Shown here: in pieces, positions 18,901 through 26,060 of the stretch | Position numbering within the stretch: position 1 is the first letter of the stretch | Layout: every line of letters begins with the position of its first letter | Assembly (NCBI RefSeq): GCF_002192695.1 | Contig: NZ_MTLG01000120.1 | Coordinates: forward strand, 32,188 to 96,187 | Direction: 5' to 3' | Length of the DNA stretch: 64,000 nt | From: Achromobacter xylosoxidans | Lineage (GTDB): Bacteria; Pseudomonadota; Gammaproteobacteria; Burkholderiales; Burkholderiaceae_B | Notes under the pieces: generated by a model | What the model was told of the DNA's origin: nothing | What the model saw: only the letters and a program-made list of their open reading frames with translations | Database searches by the model: none | Made by a program: the position numbers and the translations under genes

Positions 18901-18951
18901 GTCGCGGATCTCTAGAGCCTGTTGATACTGGAAGGTGCCTTGCGCGGGCCC

Positions 18952-19518
18952 TTAGATGCCGTTCGGGTGCAGCAGATAGTGCACGACGGGAGCCAGGCCT
19001 TCGAGCGGCGGCGCGCCGGCCACGACGCGGGCGGCGTTGGTCCAGGGGTAGTCCAGCGCCAGCAGCCAGCCGAAAACCACTTCGGCGTCGTGCGCGGGCA
19101 GCGTCACCATGGTTTCGATGGTGATGACGAGATTGCTGGCGCGATAGGGCTCGGGCTGGAACTCCCAGTCATAGCGGCCACAGCCCACGCGGACGTTGCC
19201 CGTGGCCTTTTCCGTCATGCCCACGATCCAGTCGCACTGGTAGGCGGGCAGGCGCGCGCCGGCCTCGGGCCGCGCCAGATAGAACGTGTAGACGTTTTCG
19301 TAGGTCTGGCCGAATTTGCGCACCAGCGTGTCGGCAATGGCGGCCAGGCCGTGCGACTCGGGCGGAAAGGCGATGGCCTGCGTGCGCAAGGCCATCTTCA
19401 GCACCGCGTCCGGCGCGAACGCGCGCGCCATGTAGTGCGGGCGGTTCTCGTCCTTGGCATGAAAGTAGTCGCGCAGGACGGATTCGGTGCTGGCGGGAGT
19501 CAACGCATGGGTGGGCAT
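18952..19518 (-). CDS. NTF2/SnoaL-like protein, unknown function
   Basis: This 188-residue soluble protein has the NTF2-like opening LRDYFHAKDENRPHYMARAFAPDAVLKM and a cone-shaped alpha+beta pattern. There is no signal peptide. The start at 19518 follows a GGAAG-like site; upstream in-frame sequence overlaps the LOG-family gene in another frame and is rejected. NTF2-like folds bind small hydrophobic ligands or act as dehydratases and isomerases; neither can be shown here. Confidence 0.75.
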   Translation of the reverse strand: MPTHALTPASTESVLRDYFHAKDENRPHYMARAFAPDAVLKMALRTQAIAFPPESHGLAAIADTLVRKFGQTYENVYTFYLARPEAGARLPAYQCDWIVGMTEKATGNVRVGCGRYDWEFQPEPYRASNLVITIETMVTLPAHDAEVVFGWLLALDYPWTNAARVVAGAPPLEGLAPVVHYLLHPNGI

Positions 19519-19555
19519 TGCGGGGCTTCCGTTGTGGTCTGGTGGATGGGTGGCG

Positions 19556-20143
19556 TCAGGCCTTGATCTGTTCGAACCACTTGGAGACATTGGGCGGTTC
19601 GTACATGGCGTAGCGGTCCAGCAGCAGGGCAGGGTCCTCTTCCACCACCAGCATGTCGCGATGCTGGGGGCGGATGAATTCTTCCTCGACCGCATGGTCC
19701 ACGAACTGGACCAGCGCGTCGTAGTAGCCGGCAATGTTCAGCAGGCCGCAGGGCTTCTGGTGCATGTTCAATTGCGCCCAGGTCCAAACCTCGAAGAACT
19801 CTTCCAGCGTGCCCGCGCCGCCCGGCAGCGCGATGAAGCCGTCGGCTTTTTCCATCATCATGGCCTTGCGCTCGTGCATGTTCTGCACCAGGTGCAATTC
19901 GGTCAGGCCGCGGTGCGCCTGCTCCTTCTTCATCAGCAGCTCCGGGATTACGCCGATCACGCGGCCGCCGCCGGCCAGTACTTCATTGGCCACCACGCCC
20001 ATGATGCCCACGACCGAACCACCGTACACCAGTCCCAGATCGCGCCGCACCAGTTCGCGGGCCAACACGCGGGCCTGCTCGATGTAATCCGGCCGGGCGC
20101 CCGGGTTCGAGCCGCAATACACGCAAATGTTCTTCAGAGTCAT
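19556..20143 (-). CDS. LOG-family nucleoside monophosphate phosphoribohydrolase (TIGR00730)
   Basis: This 195-residue Rossmann protein has the LOG signatures: CVYCGSNPGARPDY, VYGGSVVGIMGVVANEVL, MHERKAMMMEKADGFIALPGGAGTLEEFFE (key motifs MHERK and PGGAGTLEE). LOG enzymes cleave ribose-5-phosphate from nucleoside monophosphates, including cytokinin ribotides; in non-plant-associated bacteria the substrate is usually AMP-like. The start at 20143 is the family N-terminus. Confidence 0.92.
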   Translation of the reverse strand: MTLKNICVYCGSNPGARPDYIEQARVLARELVRRDLGLVYGGSVVGIMGVVANEVLAGGGRVIGVIPELLMKKEQAHRGLTELHLVQNMHERKAMMMEKADGFIALPGGAGTLEEFFEVWTWAQLNMHQKPCGLLNIAGYYDALVQFVDHAVEEEFIRPQHRDMLVVEEDPALLLDRYAMYEPPNVSKWFEQIKA

Positions 20144-20363
20144 AGATCTTCGGGTAATGCCCATCCCGTTACAGATTGCGTCACGGGCTTTCGGGAAGCC
20201 CATAGTTTACGCAAGGTTCGAAAAGCGTTTTTGCCGGGCAATTTTGGGGGCGCGGGCAATGTTTGGACACAGCATGTTCCGCCACGATCAGTAGACTGGA
20301 TTGTACGGAGAGACTGGAAGCCCAGTGTCGCAGTGCTTTCACTTAACCAAGAGGAGCCACGAT

Positions 20364-20924
20364 ATGGAACAAGCAACCCGTACCCAAACCCAGGCAAGCC
20401 GCCCGTTCGACATGGACGTGAAGGCCATACGCGCCAAGGCGCGCAAGGACATCGAGTCCGGCGCCGTGACCGACACCTATCGCGCCGACCGCCAGACCGT
20501 GCTGAAGCTGCTGAACGAGGCGCTGGCCACCGAGATCGTCTGTGTGCTGCGCTACAAGCGCCATTACTTCATGGCGCGAGGACTGAACGCCGAGCCCGTG
20601 GCCGCCGAATTCGCCGAACACGCCACGCAGGAACAGGATCATGCCGACCGGCTGTCGGAGCGCATCGTGCAACTCGGCGGCGCACCCGACCTGTCGCCCA
20701 AGGGGCTCCTGGAGCGCAGCCATTCCGAGTACGTCGAAGGCACCTCGCTGGAAGACATGATCAAGGAGAACCTGATCGCCGAGCGCATCGCCATCGACAG
20801 CTATCGCCAGATGATCGAGTACATCGGCGAGCAGGACACCACCACGCGCCGCCTGCTGGAAGAGATTCTCGCGGTCGAGGAAGAGCACGCCGACGATATG
20901 TCGGACTTCCTGGCCAAGCGCTAG
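20364..20924 (+). CDS. Ferritin-like diiron protein (bacterioferritin-related)
   Basis: This 186-residue four-helix-bundle protein has two E-x-x-H metal motifs, in HATQEQDHADRL and AVEEEHADDMSD, plus an early metal Glu in LNEALATEIVCVLRYKRHYF. This pattern matches bacterioferritin and ferritin-like iron-oxidising proteins; the heme-binding Met of true bacterioferritin is not obvious. GAGGAG lies 8-10 bases before the ATG at 20364. Its stop codon overlaps the stop codon of the convergent HxlR gene (20921-20924). Confidence 0.85.
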   Translation: MEQATRTQTQASRPFDMDVKAIRAKARKDIESGAVTDTYRADRQTVLKLLNEALATEIVCVLRYKRHYFMARGLNAEPVAAEFAEHATQEQDHADRLSERIVQLGGAPDLSPKGLLERSHSEYVEGTSLEDMIKENLIAERIAIDSYRQMIEYIGEQDTTTRRLLEEILAVEEEHADDMSDFLAKR

Positions 20925-21316
20925 CGGGCGCGTCGCACGGCTTGGGCGTCGTGGCGCTGCGCCGCCGCGTCCAGCGCCGCATGATGGGTCTCTGCCCAGC
21001 GGTCCAGCGCAATCAAGGCCACGTTCAGGGACTGGCCCAGTTCGCTCAGCCGGTAGCTCACGTGTGGCGGCACGGTGCCCAGGTCCTCGCGCAGCACCAG
21101 GCCGTGGCGTTCCAGTTCCCTGAGCGTCTGCGTCATGACCTTTTGCGAGATCCCCTCCAGCCGGCGCAGCAGCTCGTTGTTGCGCAGGGGGCCGTGTTCC
21201 AGGGCGGGCAGGATCAGGGGTACCCACTTGCCTGCGATCAGCTCCAGGGCGCGACGCGAGGGGCAGGTAGCGTCGAACACGTCGCCTGCGGGCGACGCTG
21301 TGGTCGTCTTTTTCAT
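20921..21316 (-). CDS. HxlR-family transcriptional regulator
   Basis: This 131-residue winged-helix regulator has the HxlR core CPSRRALELIAGKWVPLILPAL...GPLRNNELLRRLEGISQKVMTQTLRELERHGLV (motifs GKWVPLIL and QKVMTQTLREL). The N-terminal Cys in DATCPSRR is at the position often used for redox or electrophile sensing in the YodB/HypR group. It is divergent from a SugE-type exporter gene with about 80 bases between, the usual arrangement for local control. Confidence 0.93.
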   Translation of the reverse strand: MKKTTTASPAGDVFDATCPSRRALELIAGKWVPLILPALEHGPLRNNELLRRLEGISQKVMTQTLRELERHGLVLREDLGTVPPHVSYRLSELGQSLNVALIALDRWAETHHAALDAAAQRHDAQAVRRAR

Positions 21317-21317
21317 G

Positions 21318-21351
21318 GTTACCTAAAGGTGCGTACTTGTCTCTGGGTAAC
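21318..21351. promoter_or_regulatory. Inverted repeat in the HxlR/SugE intergenic region
   Basis: GTTACC (21318-21323) and GGTAAC (21346-21351) form matched arms 22 bases apart between the divergent starts, and TATAGC (21352-21357) next to the right arm is a possible -10 for the exporter gene. This is a plausible HxlR operator, inferred from position and symmetry only. Confidence 0.4.
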
Positions 21352-21397
21352 TATAGCCTCTACGCTAGCCGTTCCCTAGTCCTGGCAGGAGGCCAAG

Positions 21398-21715
21398 ATG
21401 GCCTGGTTGATCCTGGTCGCCGCGAGCGCGGTGGAAATCGTGATGGCGCTGGCCTTGAAGTACGCGGACGGCTGGACGCGCTTCTGGCCCAGCGTGATCG
21501 GTATCGCCGCCGCGCTGGGCAGCGTGTTCCTGCTGACCTTGGCCATGAAGCAGCTGCCCGCGGGCACGGCCTATGCCATCTGGACCGGCATCGGGTCCGT
21601 GGGCATCACCGTGCTGGGGATCATGCTGTTCGGGGATTCGCCGTCCGCCGCGCGCCTGCTGTGCATCGCGATGATCGTGGGCGGGGTGGCTGGGCTCAAG
21701 CTGCTGGAAGCTTGA
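21398..21715 (+). CDS. sugE: SMR-family exporter, SugE/Gdx type
   Basis: This 105-residue protein has four transmembrane helices and the essential Glu13 (ASAVEIVMALALKYADG). The blocks LAMKQLPAGTAYAIWTGIGSVGITVLGIMLFGDS and LKLLEA place it in the SugE/Gdx guanidinium-exporter branch rather than EmrE. The tryptophan that follows Glu13 in most relatives is replaced by Met16, so specificity may differ. AGGAGG is just upstream. No guanidine riboswitch is visible; control probably comes from the divergent HxlR gene. Confidence 0.92.
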   Translation: MAWLILVAASAVEIVMALALKYADGWTRFWPSVIGIAAALGSVFLLTLAMKQLPAGTAYAIWTGIGSVGITVLGIMLFGDSPSAARLLCIAMIVGGVAGLKLLEA

Positions 21716-21752
21716 GCCGCGCGCGCGGCAGTCGCCGCGCGCGGGACTGGGC

Positions 21753-23186
21753 TCAGATCGCGTCGGCCCAGAGGTCGTATTCGTCGGAATCGGTGACGCG
21801 CACGCGCACCAGATCGCCTGCCTTCAGGGGCTTGTCCGAGCTGACGTAGACGCAGCCGTCGATCTCCGGCGCGTCGGCGCTGCTGCGGCCCACGGCGCCG
21901 TCTTCGTCCACTTCGTCGATCAGCACGTCGATCTCGCGGCCCACCTTCCTGGCCAGGCGGGCGGCGGAGATCGATTGCTGCAGCTCCATGAAGCGTTCCC
22001 AGCGCTCTTGCTTGACCTCGTCCGGCACCGGATTGTCCAGCAGGTTCGCGGGCGCGCCTTCCACCGGCGAATACTGGAAACAGCCCACGCGATCCAGCTG
22101 CGCTTCCTGCATCCAGTCCAGCAGGTACTGGAAGTCTTCCTCGGTTTCGCCGGGGAAGCCGACGATGAAGGTCGAACGTATCGTCAGGTCCGGGCAGATC
22201 TCGCGCCAGCGCTTGATGCGTGCCAGGGTCTTGTCCTCGAAGGCCGGGCGCTTCATGGCCTTCAGGATGCGCGGGCTGGCGTGCTGGAACGGAATGTCCA
22301 GGTAGGGCAGGATCTTGCCCTCGGCCATCAGCGGGATCACCTCGTCCACGTGCGGATAGGGATACACGTAGTGCAGGCGCGTCCACACGCCCATCTCGGA
22401 CAAGGCCATACAGAGCTCGGTCATGCGGGTCTTCACCGGGCGACCGTTCCAGAAGCCGCTGCGGTACTTCACGTCCACGCCATAGGCGCTGGTGTCCTGC
22501 GAGATCACCAGCAATTCCTTCACGCCCGCCTTGACCAGGCGCTCGGCCTCGCTCAGCACGTCGCCTACCGGCCGGCTGACCAGGTCGCCGCGCATCGACG
22601 GGATGATGCAGAAGCTGCAGCGGTGATTACAGCCTTCCGATATCTTCAGATAGGCGTAGTGGCGCGGCGTGAGCTTGATGCCTTGCGGCGGCACCAGGTC
22701 CAGGTAGGGGTTGTGGTCCTTCTTGGGCGGCGCGGCTTGGTGCACCGCGCGCACCACCTCTTCGTATTGCTGCGGGCCGGTCACGGCCAGCACGCTGGGG
22801 TGCACGTCGCGGATCACCGATTCCTCGACGCCCATGCAGCCGGTCACGATGACCTTGCCGTTCTCGGCCAGGGCTTCGCCGATGGCCTCCAGCGATTCTG
22901 CCTTGGCGCTGTCGATGAAGCCACAGGTATTGACGACGACCACGTCCGCGTCGTTGTACTCGGGCGTGACTTCGTACCCTTCGGTGCGCAGCTGGGTCAG
23001 GATGCGTTCGGAGTCGACCAGGGCTTTGGGACAGCCCAGGGAAACGAACCCCACGCGTGGGGTTCTGCCGTCGGCGTTGGCGGCGGCGATGGTGTCGGCC
23101 AGGGTGGAGGCGGCGGACGCGTTCGCGTCAGCGTTGTTGGCCTTGCCGGGGCCTTTGCCAGGCCGGGAGGTTTCGAGGATTTCCAA
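21753..23186 (-). CDS. rimO: Ribosomal protein S12 methylthiotransferase RimO
   Basis: RimO (477 residues) is a radical-SAM enzyme methylthiolating Asp of ribosomal protein S12. The N-terminal UPF0004 domain starts VGFVSLGCPKALVDSERIL with its cluster cysteines. The radical-SAM motif is CNHRCSFCIIP, and a C-terminal TRAM domain (about 410-477) binds RNA. The start is TTG with a GGTGA site 6 bases upstream (23192-23196). About 38 residues precede the conserved core, an Ala/Asn-rich extension that is longer than in E. coli. Confidence 0.96.
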   Translation of the reverse strand: MEILETSRPGKGPGKANNADANASAASTLADTIAAANADGRTPRVGFVSLGCPKALVDSERILTQLRTEGYEVTPEYNDADVVVVNTCGFIDSAKAESLEAIGEALAENGKVIVTGCMGVEESVIRDVHPSVLAVTGPQQYEEVVRAVHQAAPPKKDHNPYLDLVPPQGIKLTPRHYAYLKISEGCNHRCSFCIIPSMRGDLVSRPVGDVLSEAERLVKAGVKELLVISQDTSAYGVDVKYRSGFWNGRPVKTRMTELCMALSEMGVWTRLHYVYPYPHVDEVIPLMAEGKILPYLDIPFQHASPRILKAMKRPAFEDKTLARIKRWREICPDLTIRSTFIVGFPGETEEDFQYLLDWMQEAQLDRVGCFQYSPVEGAPANLLDNPVPDEVKQERWERFMELQQSISAARLARKVGREIDVLIDEVDEDGAVGRSSADAPEIDGCVYVSSDKPLKAGDLVRVRVTDSDEYDLWADAI

Positions 23187-23269
23187 TATCGTTCACCAAA
23201 AAATCGCGCGGCAAGCATGTCGCGCGGCGGATGTGTTGTTCGTGTCGGGGGAGGCCGGGGCGGCAGGCC

Positions 23270-23527
23270 TCAAGATTCAGTATGTTCGTTGGCGCGCCAC
23301 GGGGGCAGTTCTCGCAGGGTCTCGGGGTGCAGCATCGCCACCTGCAGCAGGGTCTTCGCCGCGCCCGAGGGGGTGCGCCGTCCTTGTTCCCAGTCTTGCA
23401 GCGTGCGTACGCTCACGCCCAGCAGTTCAGCGAAATCCGTTTGCGGCAGGCCCACGCGGCTGCGTGCTTCGCTGACATGCGACGCCTGCCACGATGCGCC
23501 GCGCGCCGTCGGGGCAGCGTTCTTCAT
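23270..23527 (-). CDS. Solitary XRE/HigA-type helix-turn-helix regulator
   Basis: This 85-residue protein is dominated by an XRE helix-turn-helix (SEARSRVGLPQTDFAELLGVSVRTLQDWEQGRRTPSGAAKTLL; motif VSVRTLQDWEQGRR). The form matches NadS/HigA antitoxins, where the toxin gene normally precedes the antitoxin. No toxin gene is found on either side: the putative promoter lies only about 80 bases upstream, leaving no room for one. It probably represses its own promoter through the palindrome at 23614-23628. It is either an orphan antitoxin or a stand-alone regulator. Confidence 0.85.
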   Translation of the reverse strand: MKNAAPTARGASWQASHVSEARSRVGLPQTDFAELLGVSVRTLQDWEQGRRTPSGAAKTLLQVAMLHPETLRELPPWRANEHTES

Positions 23528-23609
23528 GGCTCTTCAAAAGTCGGGCGCCTGTGTGGCGTCCCAGGAGGTCATGCCGTCGCACCATAAAGGGGGCGACGGC
23601 GAATTTTTA

Positions 23610-23628
23610 ATTATACGGCATTGCCGTA
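23610..23628 (-). promoter_or_regulatory. Promoter with overlapping palindromic operator of the XRE gene
   Basis: On the minus strand a perfect TATAAT occupies 23615-23610 and is overlapped by the perfect inverted repeat TACGGCA-T-TGCCGTA (23614-23628). An operator across the -10 edge is typical for autorepressing antitoxins. No good -35 is seen. Confidence 0.6.
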
Positions 23629-23639
23629 GGTAATGTGCG

Positions 23640-24050
23640 GCAGGGACGAGACTGTGTCCGATATTTCGAAGCGGACATTGCGGCTCGCAGGCCAGGTCCT
23701 TGATATTTGGGACAGGATCGCATCGATCCTTGACCGATTTCTTTGCACCCATGCATAGTTCTTCCAACGCAACCCGCCACACGTGTTATCCACGGATAAC
23801 GTACCTCGCTCAGAGGCCGTGCAAAAGGCGGGTTTTTCACGTCCATGGCCTGTGTAGCAACAATGACGCATGACGCGCAGGCCGCTTATCCCGCGCCGGC
23901 GCGAAAAGACCGCGTTCGCAAAAGGCCATTCATCACGATCTGCAATCGTTGTTGGAGCGCTTTCCCGACATTCCAGTCGAGCTGGGGTTGGGCTTCCCGC
24001 CCAATTGGCGGGAGCAGCCCGGTTGGTCGTCCTTGTCTTCCATCCCGAGA
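23640..24050. other. Gene-poor stretch with possible decayed coding sequence
   Basis: No intact gene is supported. A plus-strand frame at 23874-24062 reads ...LQSLLERFPDIPVELGLGFPPN..., which looks protein-like but lacks a start with a ribosome-binding site and ends abruptly at a stop. Minus-strand frames over 23534-23871 have no recognisable features. The region is less GC-biased than its neighbours and may be the scar of lost genes. Confidence 0.4.
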
Positions 24051-25073
24051 CTAGCGCGATGATCCGTCGGTCATGCCGCTACGTACACCAATGACATAAG
24101 CAGCGCCGCGCGCAACTTCCGGCTGCGGATCCGCCGCCAGCCGCGCTAGCAGCGCTGTCGCCGCCGCGCCTGGAATCTCCGCAAGCGCCTGCGAGATGCG
24201 GACACGGGCCTGAACCGGCTGATTGCCGTCGGCCGCCGCAGCTTCGAACCGCGACACGATTTGCTGGGCGACCGTGGAATCCTCCGCGAGCCCGGCCAGG
24301 GCATCGGCCGCTTCGACATCGTGATCGCCGGCGACGATCTGTTCGATCAGCAGGGGAATGGCATCATGCGCGCCCCGTGCGCCGAGTGTTCGGGCGGCCC
24401 GGTACCGGATATCTGCATCGGAGTCCGCCAGTGCCGCTCGCAACAGGTCGAACGCCTCGTCGCTGCCCAGATAGGCAAGCGCCACCACCGCGCGCTCGCG
24501 CACCTTGGCATCGGGCAGGCGCAGGGCGGCCGCAAGCACGCCGATGCTGTCGCCTTCGGCTCTGGCCAGGGCCCAGCGCAGGGCGCCCGCAACGTTCTGG
24601 TCGGGCTCCTGCAGCAAAGCCTGGGCCACCCGTTCGCCCAGCGGCGCGCCGCAGGTCGCCGCATCCAGCGCTGCGCGCTGCCGCAGCGGCGGATCCGCCG
24701 AGTCCAGTTGGTTCAGCAATTGGACGATATCCAGTACCTTGGGCCAGTCGGCAGGAGCCGCCGCGCGCACCGCGCTCAACCGCGCCAGCAGCTCCTGCTC
24801 CGCGGCCAGGCGCTGCTGGCTGCGGGAGATGAGTTCGTCGATGAGGGTATCGGGCAGAGGGCCTTGCTGGTCCAGCGCCTGGCCAACCTCGGAAAGCGCC
24901 AGGCCCAGTGTGCGCAGGCTCTCCACCTGGAAAAGGCTCCAGACATCGGCTTCCGAATACTCGCGATAGCCCGCCATGGTGCGGCCTGAAGGTTTGAGGA
25001 TTCCGAGCGAGTCGTAGTGCCGCAACATGCGCGCGCTGATCCCCGAACGCCTGGCCAGTTCGCTGATGCGCAT
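24051..25073 (-). CDS. MerR-type regulator fused to HEAT repeats
   Basis: This 340-residue protein is an unusual two-part fusion. Residues 1-70 are a MerR DNA-binding domain (MRISELARRSGISARMLRHYDSLGILKPSG with the RxxxGYReY wing, TMAGYREYSEADV). A dimerisation helix follows (about 75-105). From about 125 to 335 the chain is a run of alanine-rich HEAT-like repeats (DAKVRERAVVALAYLG, DADIRYRAARTLG, HDVEAADALAGL, PEVARGAAYVIG) instead of a small-molecule-binding domain. The start at 25073 is the MerR N-terminus. It lies 80 bases downstream of a separate HEAT-repeat gene and is probably in its operon. The HEAT solenoid may sense a protein partner; the ligand and targets are unknown. Confidence 0.85.
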   Translation of the reverse strand: MRISELARRSGISARMLRHYDSLGILKPSGRTMAGYREYSEADVWSLFQVESLRTLGLALSEVGQALDQQGPLPDTLIDELISRSQQRLAAEQELLARLSAVRAAAPADWPKVLDIVQLLNQLDSADPPLRQRAALDAATCGAPLGERVAQALLQEPDQNVAGALRWALARAEGDSIGVLAAALRLPDAKVRERAVVALAYLGSDEAFDLLRAALADSDADIRYRAARTLGARGAHDAIPLLIEQIVAGDHDVEAADALAGLAEDSTVAQQIVSRFEAAAADGNQPVQARVRISQALAEIPGAAATALLARLAADPQPEVARGAAYVIGVRSGMTDGSSR

Positions 25074-25153
25074 GAATGCTCTCTCCAGTGTGATCTGCGC
25101 CGCAATCTGCAGATCCGCGCCTGCGGGGACGGTTGCGGCCGTTGCTCGGATAA

Positions 25154-25846
25154 TTATCGCTGCCCGGAAGGTCGCGCGGAATCGCTGGCGCACGGCAATG
25201 ACGGCGCCAAAGTCCGGGCGTCCGCGGGGTCGAGCACGAACGGGCCTTCCGGATCCGCGATCAGCCTGAGGGTGGCGCGTGCGTGGACGCGCACCGCCGG
25301 GCGCTTGTGTTCCGCGGCGGCGGCTTGGAGGAGGGCGATTGCGGCGTCTCCAAGCATCGCCAAGGCGTGGCTGAGGCTGCGCTTGAGATCCGTATCGCCG
25401 CGCCCCAGTTCGAGCATGAGCTCTCGCGCCAAGCCGTCGCGTTGCGAGACCGGCGCCAGCCCGGCCGCGGTGCGCCATGCGGTTCGAGCGACCTCCGGAT
25501 CCGGGTCATGCAAGTGCGCGCGCGTGATGGCGGACCAACTGCCAGGATCGCCGATCTTCGAAAGCGTGTGCAGCGCCTGGCTGCGCGCCTGGGCGCGCGG
25601 CGAGCTCAGCTCTGCCAACAGCAAGGGCAGGGTGTGGACCTGCGAGTGCCGCGTCAGCGCCCAGGTGAGCATGTCGCGCACGAAAAAATCCAGCTCGGCG
25701 CCGCAGCGCGCCACCAGCAGCGGGACGTGGGCAGGATCGGGGAGCGTCCCGGCGCGCAGCGCGGCCGCCAGGCGGACCGATGCGTCCGGATTGCCGAGCG
25801 CCGCAGCCAATGCGGCATGGGAACTGCCGGGGTCTTGGTGGGTCAT
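25154..25846 (-). CDS. HEAT-repeat protein, unknown function
   Basis: This 230-residue soluble protein is built of about five HEAT-like helix pairs (PDASVRLAAALRAG, AQARSQALHTLSKIGDP, PDPEVARTAWRTAAGL, TDLKRSLSHALAMLGD, PAVRVHARATLRLI). No catalytic motif and no signal peptide are visible. The ATG at 25846 has an excellent AAGGAGG site 6 bases upstream. It precedes the MerR-HEAT fusion gene, with which it shares repeat type, and is preceded by a MerR-type promoter. It may interact with the regulator through solenoid contacts (inference). Confidence 0.8.
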   Translation of the reverse strand: MTHQDPGSSHAALAAALGNPDASVRLAAALRAGTLPDPAHVPLLVARCGAELDFFVRDMLTWALTRHSQVHTLPLLLAELSSPRAQARSQALHTLSKIGDPGSWSAITRAHLHDPDPEVARTAWRTAAGLAPVSQRDGLARELMLELGRGDTDLKRSLSHALAMLGDAAIALLQAAAAEHKRPAVRVHARATLRLIADPEGPFVLDPADARTLAPSLPCASDSARPSGQR

Positions 25847-25866
25847 GGTATGCCTCCTTGTCCGGC

Positions 25867-25897
25867 AGTGGACACCTTCACACTGTGAGAGGGTCAA
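25867..25897 (-). promoter_or_regulatory. MerR-type promoter/operator of the HEAT operon
   Basis: On the minus strand TTGACC (25897-25892) is followed 19 bases later by TCCACT (25872-25867). Between them lies the dyad TCACA-C-TGTGA (25878-25888) with partial outer symmetry. An over-long 19-bp spacer holding a dyad is the hallmark of MerR-activated promoters; the likely binder is the MerR-HEAT protein of the same operon. Confidence 0.55.
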
Positions 25898-26025
25898 GCG
25901 GGCTGGCAATCGGGCGGACGGAGGTGAGGGCCTGGCGCTGGATTGTCTTGAATGCCGTCGAGCAGGACGAAGGCCGTCTGATTCTTTTGGCAGTTGTTCA
26001 GGCGCAGGCTTGTGAGCTAAATTTA

Positions 26026-26050
26026 TTGAAATATTTCAAATTTTTATAAC
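26026..26050 (+). promoter_or_regulatory. Palindrome and -10 element upstream of the lipoprotein gene
   Basis: TTGAAATATTTCAA (26026-26039) is a perfect 14-bp palindrome. TATAAC (26045-26050) is a good -10 that would start transcription only a few bases before the ATG at 26061. The palindrome would cover the -35/spacer region, an operator position. The stretch is strikingly AT-rich. Confidence 0.5.
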
Positions 26051-26060
26051 AAGTAAACGC

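Noticed and set aside
19487..21379. 630-residue open frame on the plus strand across several genes
   Set aside because: It runs antisense over the LOG-family and NTF2-like genes and out of frame through the ferritin-like gene, each with clear family motifs.
21317..21397. Guanidine riboswitch before the SugE-type gene
   Set aside because: The leader is only about 40-80 bases, shows no ACGR-type stems that I can identify, and carries instead an inverted repeat suited to HxlR.
23534..23871. Toxin gene partner upstream of the XRE antitoxin-like gene
   Set aside because: Frames on the minus strand here show no RelE/HigB features, and the antitoxin promoter lies inside the region.
24261..24989. 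Plus-strand open frame of 242 residues
   Set aside because: It is antisense to the MerR-HEAT gene, which has a clean DNA-binding domain.
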